From NCBI RefSeq assembly GCF_000955975.1, contig NZ_JYJF01000113.1:1-24539 (forward strand): DNA of 24,539 nt, given 5' to 3'. This document shows, piece after piece, positions 9,512-16,948 of this stretch; position 1 is the first letter of the stretch, and every line of letters begins with the position of its first letter. The position numbers and the translations under genes were made by a program. The DNA comes from Saccharothrix sp. ST-888 (GTDB lineage: Bacteria > Actinomycetota > Actinomycetes > Streptomycetales > Streptomycetaceae). The notes beneath the pieces are model-generated. The model was not told the DNA's origin and did no database searches. It saw nothing but the letters and a program-made list of their open reading frames with translations.

Positions 9512-10219
9512 TCACCTGAGCAGGAACCCGGCGAGGTACCCCAGCGAGTTGACCGCCCAGTGGAGTCCCGCCGGGGCGAGCAGGCTGTCGCTGCGTCTGC
9601 GCAGCTCGCAGAGGAGCACCCCGGCCGCCGCGGTGAACAGCACTGCTCCGGCGTCCGCCAGCAGGGCGCCCGCCAACGAGCCGCCGAACAGCGGCGCGAG
9701 CGTCGGTTTTCCCCCGGCCAGATGGAGCGACGGCAGGATGTGCCACAGCCCGAACAGGGCCGAGGAGAACGCCGTCGCCCCCACCCGGCCCCAGCGCCGC
9801 CGGGCCAGTCCGTACAGCACACCTCGGAACGCCAGCTCCTCCAGCAGTACGGTGCCCACCGGGACCGCGACCAGCACGCGGAAGGCGATGTCCGCGCCGC
9901 TGAGCCCGCTGTTGCGGGTGTCCTGGAACAGCGGCCGGGTGACCGGCAGCAGGGCCGCGAGGAGGTAGCCGGCCGCGACCACGCCGGTGCAGCCGAGCGC
10001 CCAGCGGGCACCGCGCCCCAGGGTTCCCGCGCCGAGCCCCAGTTCGGCCCGGCTGCCGCCGCTCCAGTACTCGACGGCCAGCAGACCGAGGACCGCCGGG
10101 ACGGTCGTCAGCAGCCCCCAGCCGGGCGCCCACCGGTGGAGGGTGAGGTTGACCAGTACCAGCAGGACGACGGCGACGCCGAGGGCGACCCGGGTGTCCA
10201 CCGGTCGCCGAAGCCGCAT
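9512..10219 (-). CDS. CPBP-family intramembrane metalloprotease (CAAX/Abi type)
   Basis: About 235 residues with roughly seven or eight hydrophobic segments. The family motifs are visible: LEELAFRG (Glu127, Glu128, Arg132; the EExxxR motif), FGLWHILPSL (FxxxH-type motif 2) and HWAVNSLG (HxxxN-type motif 3). These residues form the intramembrane metal site in CPBP/Rce1-like proteases. By family knowledge, bacterial members process or protect against peptides, including bacteriocin self-immunity; the substrate here is unknown. Start ATG 10217-10219 gives a basic N-terminus before TM1. An upstream in-frame GTG at 10228 is possible. Divergent from the hydrolase gene across a 200-bp gap. Confidence 0.85.
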   Translation of the reverse strand: MRLRRPVDTRVALGVAVVLLVLVNLTLHRWAPGWGLLTTVPAVLGLLAVEYWSGGSRAELGLGAGTLGRGARWALGCTGVVAAGYLLAALLPVTRPLFQDTRNSGLSGADIAFRVLVAVPVGTVLLEELAFRGVLYGLARRRWGRVGATAFSSALFGLWHILPSLHLAGGKPTLAPLFGGSLAGALLADAGAVLFTAAAGVLLCELRRRSDSLLAPAGLHWAVNSLGYLAGFLLR

Positions 10220-10420
10220 GCCGTTCACAGTCCCGATGGTCCTCGTGCCGGTGGGACCGGACCACTCGGCGGCCGTCCGCCCGCCGTGCGCGCCTCCCCG
10301 GTGCGGGTACCGGCCGTCCCTATCCTCGCGGATGGAATACGGACCGACATCTGGGGTGAGAATGGGCATTTCACGCATCAATCGTGGCAGCACCCGCCGT
10401 ACCGGCCGGCCCGTCGTCTG

Positions 10421-12112
10421 ATGCCCGAGCCCGTCGAGCAGCCCCGCCGCCGTCCCGAACCCTCGGGCCTTCCCGCACCCTCGCGCCGGCCCGTGGTGCG
10501 CCGCCTGCCGAGCTGGAGCGCGCTGGTCGGAGCCGTGATCGGCTACTGGCTGTCGTTCACGCCGTCGCTGCTGCCGCGCCCCTGGTGGCTGCAGGCCGCC
10601 GCCTGCGCGATCACCGCCGCGATCGGGTACGCCGTCGGTGCCCTGATCGGCCTGATCGTGAGGCGCTGCGGAGTCCGCCCCGACGAGCGGCTGCGCCGGA
10701 TCGGGTGGCTCGTCCTGGCGGCCGCGGGCGGCACGGGGATCGTGTTCGTCACCGCGTGGAGCGTCCGCTGGCAGGGCGACCTGCGCCGGGCGGTGCACCT
10801 GGACCCGCGGATCGTCTGGTGGCAGTGGGCGCTGGTACTGCCGCTGGCCGTCGTGCTGTTCGGGCTCCTCGTCCTCGTCGCGCGGGCGCTGCGGCTGGGC
10901 ACCCGGCAGCTGGCCCGGCTGACCGCCAGGGTGGTCCCGCCGCGGCAGGCGACGGCGGCGGCGGCGGTCCTGATGGTGGTGCTGGTGGTCGGGTTGGTCC
11001 AGGGCTTCCTGCTGCGCGGGCTGCTGGCGGTGGTGGGGGGCGCCGCCTCGGTCACCGATCTCTCGACCTCCCCCGGGATCGTCCGGCCCGAGCTGCCGAC
11101 CCTCTCGGGCAGCCCGGCCTCGCTGGAACCCTGGGACAGCCTCGGCTCCAAGGGCCGCGACTTCATCGGCCAGGCCCCCACCGCCGCCGGGATCAGCCGG
11201 TTCACCGGCCGGCCCGCCAAGGATCCGGTGCGGGTCTACGTGGGCCTGCGGTCCGCCGGCACCCTGCACGAGCGGGCCGAGCTGGCGGTGCGCGAACTGG
11301 AACGGACCGGCGCCTTCTCCCGCCGGGTCCTGGTGGTGATCAGCACCACCGGGACCGGTTGGGTCAACGAGCGGATCGCCAAGCCGCCGGAGTACATGTA
11401 CGGCGGCGACAGCGCCCTGGTCGCCATGCAGTACTCGTACCTGCCCAGCTGGGTCTCCTTCCTCGCCGAGGGGGAGGCCAGCGACGCGGGGGTCGCACTG
11501 ATCGACGCCGTGCGCGCCCGCTGGTCGCAGCTGCCCGCCGACGCCCGGCCCAGGCTGCTGGTGGCGGGGGAGAGCCTCGGCTCGTACGCCACCGAACGGG
11601 CCTTCCCCGACGGGGTGGCCCAGCTGGCGCAGCAGGTGGACGGCGCGCTCCTGGTCGGGCCCACCCCGGACAACCCCATCCGGCGGACCGTCACCGACGG
11701 CCGCGACCGGGGCAGCCCGATCTGGCGGCCGGTCTACCAGGACGGCCGGACGGTGCGGTTCGCCCAGTGGCCGGACGACTTCGGGAAGCCGCCGGCCGAG
11801 TGGGCGCCGCCGCGCGTCGTCTACCTGCAGAACGGCGGCGACCCGGTGACCTGGTGGGAGCCTGGGCTGCTCTGGGCCCGCCCGGCCTGGCTGGATCGGC
11901 CGCGCTCCCCCGACGTCTCCGACGCCATGCGCTGGTATCCGCTGGTCACCTTCTGGCAGGTGACCTGTGACCTCGCCGCCGCCGACAGCGTCCCCGACGG
12001 GTACGGCCACCGGTTCGGCACCCTGCCCACCGGCGCGTGGGCCCAGATCGCACCGCCGGAGGGCTGGACCGCCGCCGAGACCGAACGGCTGGACGCCTTC
12101 CAGCGCGCGTAG
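10421..12112 (+). CDS. Membrane alpha/beta-hydrolase (Abhydrolase_9 type)
   Basis: 563 residues. The N-terminal half (~25-210) has four or five TM segments and the family opening GYWLSFTPSLLPRPWW. The C-terminal half is a periplasm-facing hydrolase domain with the nucleophile elbow VAGESLGSYA (Ser385), strands such as VRVYVGLRSAG and RVLVVISTTGTGWVN, and a late YGHRF whose His may complete the triad. This matches the actinobacterial pair Abhydrolase_9_N/Abhydrolase_9, whose substrates are not established. Start ATG 10421 is chosen because it sits just before the conserved core; no good SD is visible and upstream in-frame sequence is not family-like. Convergent with the lipoprotein gene 58 bases away. 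Confidence 0.85.
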   Translation: MPEPVEQPRRRPEPSGLPAPSRRPVVRRLPSWSALVGAVIGYWLSFTPSLLPRPWWLQAAACAITAAIGYAVGALIGLIVRRCGVRPDERLRRIGWLVLAAAGGTGIVFVTAWSVRWQGDLRRAVHLDPRIVWWQWALVLPLAVVLFGLLVLVARALRLGTRQLARLTARVVPPRQATAAAAVLMVVLVVGLVQGFLLRGLLAVVGGAASVTDLSTSPGIVRPELPTLSGSPASLEPWDSLGSKGRDFIGQAPTAAGISRFTGRPAKDPVRVYVGLRSAGTLHERAELAVRELERTGAFSRRVLVVISTTGTGWVNERIAKPPEYMYGGDSALVAMQYSYLPSWVSFLAEGEASDAGVALIDAVRARWSQLPADARPRLLVAGESLGSYATERAFPDGVAQLAQQVDGALLVGPTPDNPIRRTVTDGRDRGSPIWRPVYQDGRTVRFAQWPDDFGKPPAEWAPPRVVYLQNGGDPVTWWEPGLLWARPAWLDRPRSPDVSDAMRWYPLVTFWQVTCDLAAADSVPDGYGHRFGTLPTGAWAQIAPPEGWTAAETERLDAFQRA

Positions 12113-12170
12113 CCCTGACGCGCGCGCAGCCGTGACGCGGGCAGTGCGGCGGGCGCGGGCGGTGCGGGCG

Positions 12171-12881
12171 TCAGTAGCGCTGGGCCCGCGCCACCTTGGC
12201 GGTCGCGGCCGAGACCCGCTTGGCACCGTGCGCGAGGACCGTCCGGGTCTCGCCAGGGGCGATGCCCTCGGTGCCGACCACCACCGAATCGACGCTTGAG
12301 CCGGAGCCGTCCAGGAAGTCCACCTGGGCGGCGTAGTTCGCCTTGGCCGAGGTCGAGTTGGTGATGGTCAGGGTCACTGCGGGGAACCCGTCGGAGGCCG
12401 CGGTCGGGATCCCGGTCAGGGTCACGTCGCCGAGTGCGTTGCCGCTGCCGGTGACGCCGGCCAGCGCTTCGGTCGCCTGCTGCCTGGACTTCGACACCTG
12501 CGCGGACACCGAGGACTCGAACGCCGCTGCCCGGGACTGCAGCGCGGCGGTCGCCGACGCCGCGGAGGCCGAGGCGACGGCCGCCGCCTGCGAGAACAGC
12601 GCCGCCGCGTCGGAGGCCGCCGCGGACCCCTGCGGACCGCCGAGCTCGGACGCCTCCGCGGCACCCGACGCGGCCCGCCGGGACGCCTCCGCGGCGGCCG
12701 ACACCACCGCAGGGCTGATCCCGCCCTTGGTCTTCTCGGAGCTGCACGCCGCCGCGCCTGCGGTCAGCACGGCGGCCGCCAGCAGCAGAGCACCGGCCCG
12801 CGCCTTGGGCCCGACCCCGGTAAGGGGCCCGGTCGCGGCCTGCCCGAGCTGACGGCCGACTCGCGGGGCGGACATGTTCAT
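12171..12881 (-). CDS. Ala-rich putative lipoprotein
   Basis: 236 residues. A hydrophobic leader ends in LTAGAAAC with lipid-attachment candidate Cys46. Residues ~55-150 are dominated by Ala, Ser, Glu and Gln and probably form a long helix or coiled coil. The C-terminal ~90 residues form a small beta domain (FPAVTLTITNSTSAKANY, GIAPGETRTVLA) of the kind in FxLYD/DUF4352-like exported proteins. Start ATG 12879-12881 has an excellent AGGAG five bases upstream; an in-frame ATG follows at 12875. The role may be envelope-associated binding or scaffolding. No enzymatic motif is visible. Confidence 0.75.
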   Translation of the reverse strand: MNMSAPRVGRQLGQAATGPLTGVGPKARAGALLLAAAVLTAGAAACSSEKTKGGISPAVVSAAAEASRRAASGAAEASELGGPQGSAAASDAAALFSQAAAVASASAASATAALQSRAAAFESSVSAQVSKSRQQATEALAGVTGSGNALGDVTLTGIPTAASDGFPAVTLTITNSTSAKANYAAQVDFLDGSGSSVDSVVVGTEGIAPGETRTVLAHGAKRVSAATAKVARAQRY

Positions 12882-13058
12882 GGGGGCTCCTGTGATCGCT
12901 CGGCTGCGGACCTGTCCGCGGCTCCAGGGTGCGTTCCCGTAGCGCGGACGGCACGGCGGACTGAGCCCAACGAGTGCACCACCGCCCACCCCGCCCGCAG
13001 CCACGCCCCGCCGACCGGGCCCGCCCCGAGCCTGGTCCGACCCCTTCGGCCGCTCGGC

Positions 13059-13622
13059 TCAGTCCATGCCCAGCCGCCGGGCCGACGACGGCTCCAGCGG
13101 GTAGCGGCGCTCGGCCGGGAGCAGCCGGGCGGCCTGGGTGGTCCGGCCGGAGCGGACCAGTTCGGCGATCTTCCTGACCCGTGGGGTGAGGTCGGTGACG
13201 GAGACCGTCCACTCGTCCACCAACTCGTCGATCACGGCGCGGCCGATCCCGACCTGGATGCTGTAGTGGTTGAGCGCCGCACCCGACAGCGAGCGTTCCG
13301 GGTCCCACTGGACGTGCACCGCCGCCCCGGCGAGGGCGGCCGGGTCGGCGGTGGTCAGGGTGGCCCCGGCGAGTGACCGCTCCCAGCCCGCTCGGGTGAT
13401 GCGGACCTCCAACACCCGTTCCTGTCCTGGCTTCCGGCCCCAGTTGCTGCGGTGCATCAGCCAGCGGAAGGAGGGCTTGATCCAGGTCATCCGGCCGCGC
13501 GAGAAGGGCGGCACGAAGCGGTCGGCCGCCACGGCGGGGACCGCGATCGCCGGCGGGTACGCCTGGTAGAGCGCGATGGTGTGGGCGTCGTAGTCGGCAC
13601 GGATCTCGCGGAGGGCTGTCAC
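13059..13622 (-). CDS. DUF4291 family protein
   Basis: About 187 residues. It starts REIRADYDAHTIALYQAY, then has FVPPFSRGRMTWIKPSF, WLMHRSNWGRK and VHVQWDPERSL, the diagnostic conserved blocks of DUF4291. The family function is unknown to me; the invariant Arg, Lys, His and Trp residues suggest an enzyme or nucleotide-binding protein. GTG 13620-13622 is chosen because it lies just before the conserved block and gives the usual length; the frame stays open to 13790, but the added sequence is low-complexity and basic. Divergent from the roadblock cluster. Confidence 0.85.
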   Translation of the reverse strand: MTALREIRADYDAHTIALYQAYPPAIAVPAVAADRFVPPFSRGRMTWIKPSFRWLMHRSNWGRKPGQERVLEVRITRAGWERSLAGATLTTADPAALAGAAVHVQWDPERSLSGAALNHYSIQVGIGRAVIDELVDEWTVSVTDLTPRVRKIAELVRSGRTTQAARLLPAERRYPLEPSSARRLGMD

Positions 13623-13994
13623 CTCGCCGAGTCTGCCGCCGGCCGGCCGGGCGGCCAACCGGATTTCGACTCCCGTACGAGGTCGGCCACGAAGCCGACC
13701 GGGAGGTCGATGGGTGGGTGAGCGGTGGCATCTGCGGCTCGCGGCAGCTGTACGGAACCCCAACTGTCCCCGGTTCATGGTCCAGACCAATCTTCGGCGG
13801 GGTCAACTCGTCTGCCAGGGTGGACGATCCGCAAGCACATCGGTTGTCGGATTGTCAAAGAATCGTCATATGCCAGACGGGTTTGCCGGAACTCGCATGT
13901 TCGGCTGCCGCACGCGATAGCGTTTCGTGGCGTCGAGGCTACCGCACGTGAGCGCGGTGGCTCCGCGTGCCTTCGGACGAAGAGGTGGAGCGAG
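13623..13994. promoter_or_regulatory. Divergent upstream region of the DUF4291 gene and the roadblock cluster
   Basis: About 372 bases without a gene. The stretch 13800-13930 is noticeably less GC-rich than its surroundings and contains TTGTCG followed 16-17 bases later by the TCATAT/CATATG area near 13865. It also has a TAGCGT-like -10 near 13917. These are candidate promoters for the plus-strand cluster, not established ones. Confidence 0.3.
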
Positions 13995-14378
13995 TTGACG
14001 GGAATCGATGAGTGTCTCGTCGAAGCGATGACGATACCCGGCGCGCTGGGCGTCAGCCTGGTGGACTGGACCAGTGGTCTGACGCTCGGCGCGGTCGGGG
14101 ACGGGCCCTCCGGTGACCACGACGCGGGTGCGGCCGACGCCACCGACCTGGCCCGCGCCGTGATCCAGAACCCGTCCTTCGCCGACCCGGATTCGACCGG
14201 CACCCTGGCCGAGGACGTCATCGTCACCTCGCCCGGGCGGTACCACCTGCTCCGCTTCGTGGAGGCCGGCTTCGAGAGCGGCGCCTTCCTCTATCTCAGG
14301 CTCGACCGCGGCAGTGCCAATCTGGCCATGGCCCGGCTGCGACTGCGCAATCTCGCCGAACAGTTGGTGTTGATCTGA
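13995..14378 (+). CDS. Roadblock-like protein A
   Basis: 127 residues from a TTG start with GGTGGAG four bases upstream. The core GVSLVDWTSGLTLGAVG and the C-terminal helix LDRGSANLAMARLRL align directly with the protein at 15869-16243, showing paralogy. The alternating strand/helix pattern is compatible with a roadblock/LC7-like fold, a dimeric platform that often regulates small GTPases. Its stop overlaps the next start (TGATG), so the two are translationally coupled. No catalytic motif or signal peptide is visible. First gene of the four-gene plus-strand cluster. Confidence 0.75.
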   Translation: MTGIDECLVEAMTIPGALGVSLVDWTSGLTLGAVGDGPSGDHDAGAADATDLARAVIQNPSFADPDSTGTLAEDVIVTSPGRYHLLRFVEAGFESGAFLYLRLDRGSANLAMARLRLRNLAEQLVLI

Positions 14379-15262
14379 TGGATCTTCAGACCCGCTCGCC
14401 CCTGGTGTCGCGTCGGCGTCCGCTGCTCCTGACGCCGGACCGTACGCTCGGCGACGTGGTCGGGATGCTCGCCGCCGAGCGCCGCACCGGTGCCGTGCAG
14501 AGCACCACGGGAGTGGTGCACCTGGTCGAGGGCGCCGTCCTGCAGGTGGAGAGCGTGGCGGCCCCCGATCTGCCGACCCTGCTGGTCCGCTCCGGACGGC
14601 TCACCGAGCAGGATCTGCTGGACCTCGTCGGCGCCACCGGACTGCCGCTGCTGGAAGCCCTGTGGGGCTCGGGGCGGATCGGCCGGGGAGTGCTCGAACT
14701 CTGCCATCTCACCACGGTCTCGGACGCCGCCTTCCTGGCGCTGCCGCACGACAGCGGCCCGGTCCGCTTCCAGCCGGGAGTGCATCCGAGGGTCGGCGTG
14801 ATCCGTCCGATCGACGTCGGAACGCTGCGCGCGGCGGTGGCCCGGCGCCGGGCGCTGCTCGACCGGATCTGGCCCTGTCCCTGGCTGGACAGCACTCCGC
14901 TGCGGCTGAGCACGGCCGCGCCGGACGCGGCCGGGGGGTGCTGGAGCCGGGGTCAGCGAGCCGTGGTCAACGCGGCCGACGGGCGGCGGACGCCGTTGGA
15001 CATCGCCCGGCTGCTGGGGCGGCCGGCGTTCGCCACGCTGCTCGACGTCCGCAGGCTCGCCGCTGCCGGACTGGTCGAGAGCTCGCCCGAGGTCATCGCC
15101 GCGGTAGCCCCGGCGATGCCGGTGAGACCGGCGCTCTCCGCCGTGCCGACCCTGCGGCCCACCGTGCTCCCCGGCGCCATGGGCCGGTTGAACGGTGGCT
15201 CGGCGGATCCCGAAGTTGCCCTGCTGATCCGACTCCGCGCGGCGCTGGAGGCCCGTCTGTGA
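14378..15262 (+). CDS. DUF4388/PATAN-like regulator with C-terminal winged helix
   Basis: 294 residues. Residues ~20-140 follow the DUF4388/PATAN pattern: TGAVQSTTGVVHLVEGAVLQ, then LLVRSGRLTEQDLLDLV, a further helical repeat and DAAFLALPHDSGPVRFQPG. Residues ~195-240 resemble a winged-helix unit (NAADGRRTPLDIARLLG, then LLDVRRLAAAGLVESS). PATAN domains are known in bacterial signalling proteins, often together with roadblock or receiver domains, and are thought to mediate protein contacts. ATG 14378 overlaps the preceding TGA. It ends 95 bases before the next gene, a gap with a GGCCGG hairpin. It may transmit the state of the neighbouring roadblock proteins to DNA or another partner; this is inference. 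Confidence 0.7.
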   Translation: MDLQTRSPLVSRRRPLLLTPDRTLGDVVGMLAAERRTGAVQSTTGVVHLVEGAVLQVESVAAPDLPTLLVRSGRLTEQDLLDLVGATGLPLLEALWGSGRIGRGVLELCHLTTVSDAAFLALPHDSGPVRFQPGVHPRVGVIRPIDVGTLRAAVARRRALLDRIWPCPWLDSTPLRLSTAAPDAAGGCWSRGQRAVVNAADGRRTPLDIARLLGRPAFATLLDVRRLAAAGLVESSPEVIAAVAPAMPVRPALSAVPTLRPTVLPGAMGRLNGGSADPEVALLIRLRAALEARL

Positions 15263-15277
15263 CCGCTCTGTCCGCCT

Positions 15278-15294
15278 GGCCGGCCCGACCGGCC
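15278..15294 (+). promoter_or_regulatory. Intercistronic hairpin in the roadblock cluster
   Basis: GGCCGG, a five-base loop (CCCGA) and CCGGCC lie 16 bases after the regulator stop and about 60 bases before the next start. It may be an mRNA-processing or attenuating element that sets different expression for the two halves of the cluster. Confidence 0.35.
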
Positions 15295-15356
15295 CTGTCC
15301 ACCGTGGCCGCCGAATGAAACGCGCAATTCGCCAACTCACCGGAAGGAGGCAGTCC

Positions 15357-15746
15357 GTGATATCCGAGCACGACGTCCTGATCGAACTCCGCGGTCTGCG
15401 TGCCAGGATCCCGCACCTGGCCGGCGGGCTGGTCGCGACCACGGACGGGCTGGTGGTGGCCCACGACACCACCGACCTCGAACCGGAGGGCATCGCGGCA
15501 CTCACCGCCGCCGCGCTCGGCGTCGGCGCCAGACTGACCGAGGCCACCGGCCGGGGCGGCTTCCGCGAGCTGCTGACCCGGGGCGAGTTCGGGTACACCG
15601 CGACGTACGCGGTCGGCGCCTTCGTGGTGCTGACCCTGCTGGCCGGGCCCGAGGCCAACGTGGGCCGGCTGCACCTGGAGGCGCGCAAGGCCGGTGCCCG
15701 GATCGCGGCGCTCGCGGACACCGCGCTCGGCCGTCTGCCTTCCTGA
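15357..15746 (+). CDS. Roadblock/LC7 domain protein B (canonical)
   Basis: 129 residues from GTG 15357, which is preceded by a near-perfect GGAAGGAGG six bases upstream; the longer frame from ATG 15315 would read through this SD. The fold signature is typical: a first helix (LIELRGLRARIPHLA), strand-turn-strand GGLVATTDGLVVAHD, a second helix rich in Ala and Leu, and strands YTATYAVGAFVVLTLLAG. It resembles the roadblock members found in Streptomyces conservons (CvnB) and MglB. By analogy it would be a homodimer that regulates a Ras-like GTPase, but no GTPase gene is in the window. Confidence 0.85.
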   Translation: MISEHDVLIELRGLRARIPHLAGGLVATTDGLVVAHDTTDLEPEGIAALTAAALGVGARLTEATGRGGFRELLTRGEFGYTATYAVGAFVVLTLLAGPEANVGRLHLEARKAGARIAALADTALGRLPS

Positions 15747-15774
15747 CCTGGCTTCCTGACCTGCTGTCCTGACC
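15741..15774 (+). repeat. 13-bp direct repeats at the gene B stop codon
   Basis: TCCTGACC recurs at 15741, 15754 and 15767, exactly 13 bases apart; the first copy contains the gene B stop codon. The first two units match over their first ten bases and the third over its first eight. It looks like a slippage product. Confidence 0.75.
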
Positions 15775-15868
15775 GGTCCGCGGGCCCCCGCCCCGGACCG
15801 CCGTCACCACCGCCCGATCGGGCACCGACCGCACTGCCCCACACCACCCCCGAAGGGAAGACCATCCG

Positions 15869-16243
15869 ATGGCGAACACCGAGACCGCCCTCAAAGACGT
15901 CATGAGCTCCATCGAAGGAACCATTGGCGTCGCGCTCGTCGACTACGGGAGCGGAATGGCGCTCGGCACGCTCGGCGGCGAAGGCACCATCGATCTCAAC
16001 GTCGCGGCGGCGGGCAATACCGACGTGGTCCGGGCCAAGGCCCGGGCCATGGAGATGCTCAAGCTGAACGACACGATCGAGGACATCCTGATCACGCTCA
16101 GCGGCCAGTACCACGTCATCCGCCCGCTCACCAGCCGTTCCGGCAAGGGCCTCTTCCTCTACCTCGCGCTCGACCGCAACCGGGCGAACCTCGCCATGGC
16201 GCGGCACCAACTGCGGCGCATCGAGGCCGAGTTGGAGGTCTGA
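15869..16243 (+). CDS. Roadblock-like protein C, paralogue of A
   Basis: 124 residues from ATG 15869 with GAAGGGAAG eight or nine bases upstream. It matches protein A in GVALVDYGSGMALGTLG and LDRNRANLAMARHQL. Unlike A it keeps a clear N-terminal helix (ETALKDVMSSIEG) and a middle segment ILITLSGQYHVIRPL. It is acidic overall and has no membrane segment. It lies 122 bases after gene B and ends at a strong nested hairpin, closing the cluster. The function is not known to me; a roadblock-like dimerisation platform is the most economical reading. Confidence 0.8.
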   Translation: MANTETALKDVMSSIEGTIGVALVDYGSGMALGTLGGEGTIDLNVAAAGNTDVVRAKARAMEMLKLNDTIEDILITLSGQYHVIRPLTSRSGKGLFLYLALDRNRANLAMARHQLRRIEAELEV

Positions 16244-16262
16244 CCGGCCTTCCTCCAAGACT

Positions 16263-16314
16263 CCGTGTGGCCCGCAGAAGCGGTGGGCGGCCCCACCCCG
16301 AGCGGGCCACACGG
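16263..16314. terminator. Nested bidirectional hairpin between convergent genes
   Basis: A perfect 13-bp outer stem (CCGTGTGGCCCGC at 16263-16275 with its complement at 16302-16314) encloses a second hairpin, GGTGGG-CGGC-CCCACC (16282-16297). It lies between the stop of the roadblock cluster (16243) and the stop of the inverted MFS fragment (16322), so it can terminate transcription from both sides. Confidence 0.75.
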
Positions 16315-16321
16315 GCGAACC

Positions 16322-16948
16322 CTACGGAGTGCCGCTCCCGGAGGTCACCGCGCTGAGCGGGGCGGCCAGCGACTCCAGGCTGCGGCGCTCCGCGCGGACG
16401 CCGACCGCCGCCTCCACCAGGCCGGCCGCCACCATCAGGCCGGCGCCGGTGCAGAACGCCAGTGTGGTGTCCGCCGGAGTGCCGCTGCTCACCAGCCCGT
16501 TGAAGAGCAGCGGGCCGCTGATCCCGCCGATCGCCGTCCCGACGGCGTAGAAGAAGGCGATGCACAGCGCCCTGGTCTCCAGCGGGAAGATCTCACTGAC
16601 CGTCAGGTGGGCGGCACTCGCCCCGGCCGAGGCGAGGAAGAGCACGGCCGTCCAACAGGCGGTCATGGTGAGGGCGTCCAGCGCACCGCGCTGGAACAGG
16701 TACGCCGTGCCGAAGAGCAGCACCCCCGAGCCGATGTACGTTCCGGCGATCACCGGCTTGCGGCCGACCGAGTCGAAGAGATGGCCGAGCAGCAGCGGCC
16801 CGAGGAAGTTGCCGACCGCGATGACCGCGAAGTAGTAGCCGGTGTGTCCCTCGGGCACGGCGAAGAAGGTGGTCGGGATGACCGCGTAGCCGAAGGTGAC
16901 CGAGTTGTAGAGGAAGGCCTGGCCGGAGGCAGCAGTCAGAGCGTACAA
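16322..16948 (-). pseudogene. C-terminal half of an MFS transporter, inverted paralogue
   Basis: The minus strand encodes TM7-TM12 of an MFS transporter, from GQAFLYNSVTFGYAV to VRAERRSLESLAAPLS and a short unique tail. By hand alignment it differs from the complete transporter at 17774-19306 at about 25 of roughly 190 residues and contains no stop or frameshift. The first 297 residues are absent: homology stops sharply at 16926, and the few codons beyond (MYALTAAS) are unrelated. Alone it cannot form a normal 12-TM carrier. Codon use is as well kept as in the intact copy, so truncation is recent, or the piece is maintained by recombination. Confidence 0.85.
16352..16926 (-). repeat. Inverted repeat arm 1 (MFS C-terminal half)
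   Basis: Homologous but not identical to 18664-19237 in the opposite orientation. The arms are about 1.7 kb apart and enclose the N-terminal half and presumed promoter of the intact transporter. Confidence 0.8.

Noticed and set aside
10220..12226. Minus-strand extension of the CPBP frame across the hydrolase gene
   Set aside because: The extension is antisense to a well-conserved hydrolase and is Gly/Pro/Arg/Gln-rich; only the part from 10219 down has the membrane protease pattern.
13995..16243. Classical conservon (cvnABCD)
   Set aside because: No histidine kinase, DUF742 protein or GTPase with a P-loop is encoded in or beside the cluster.
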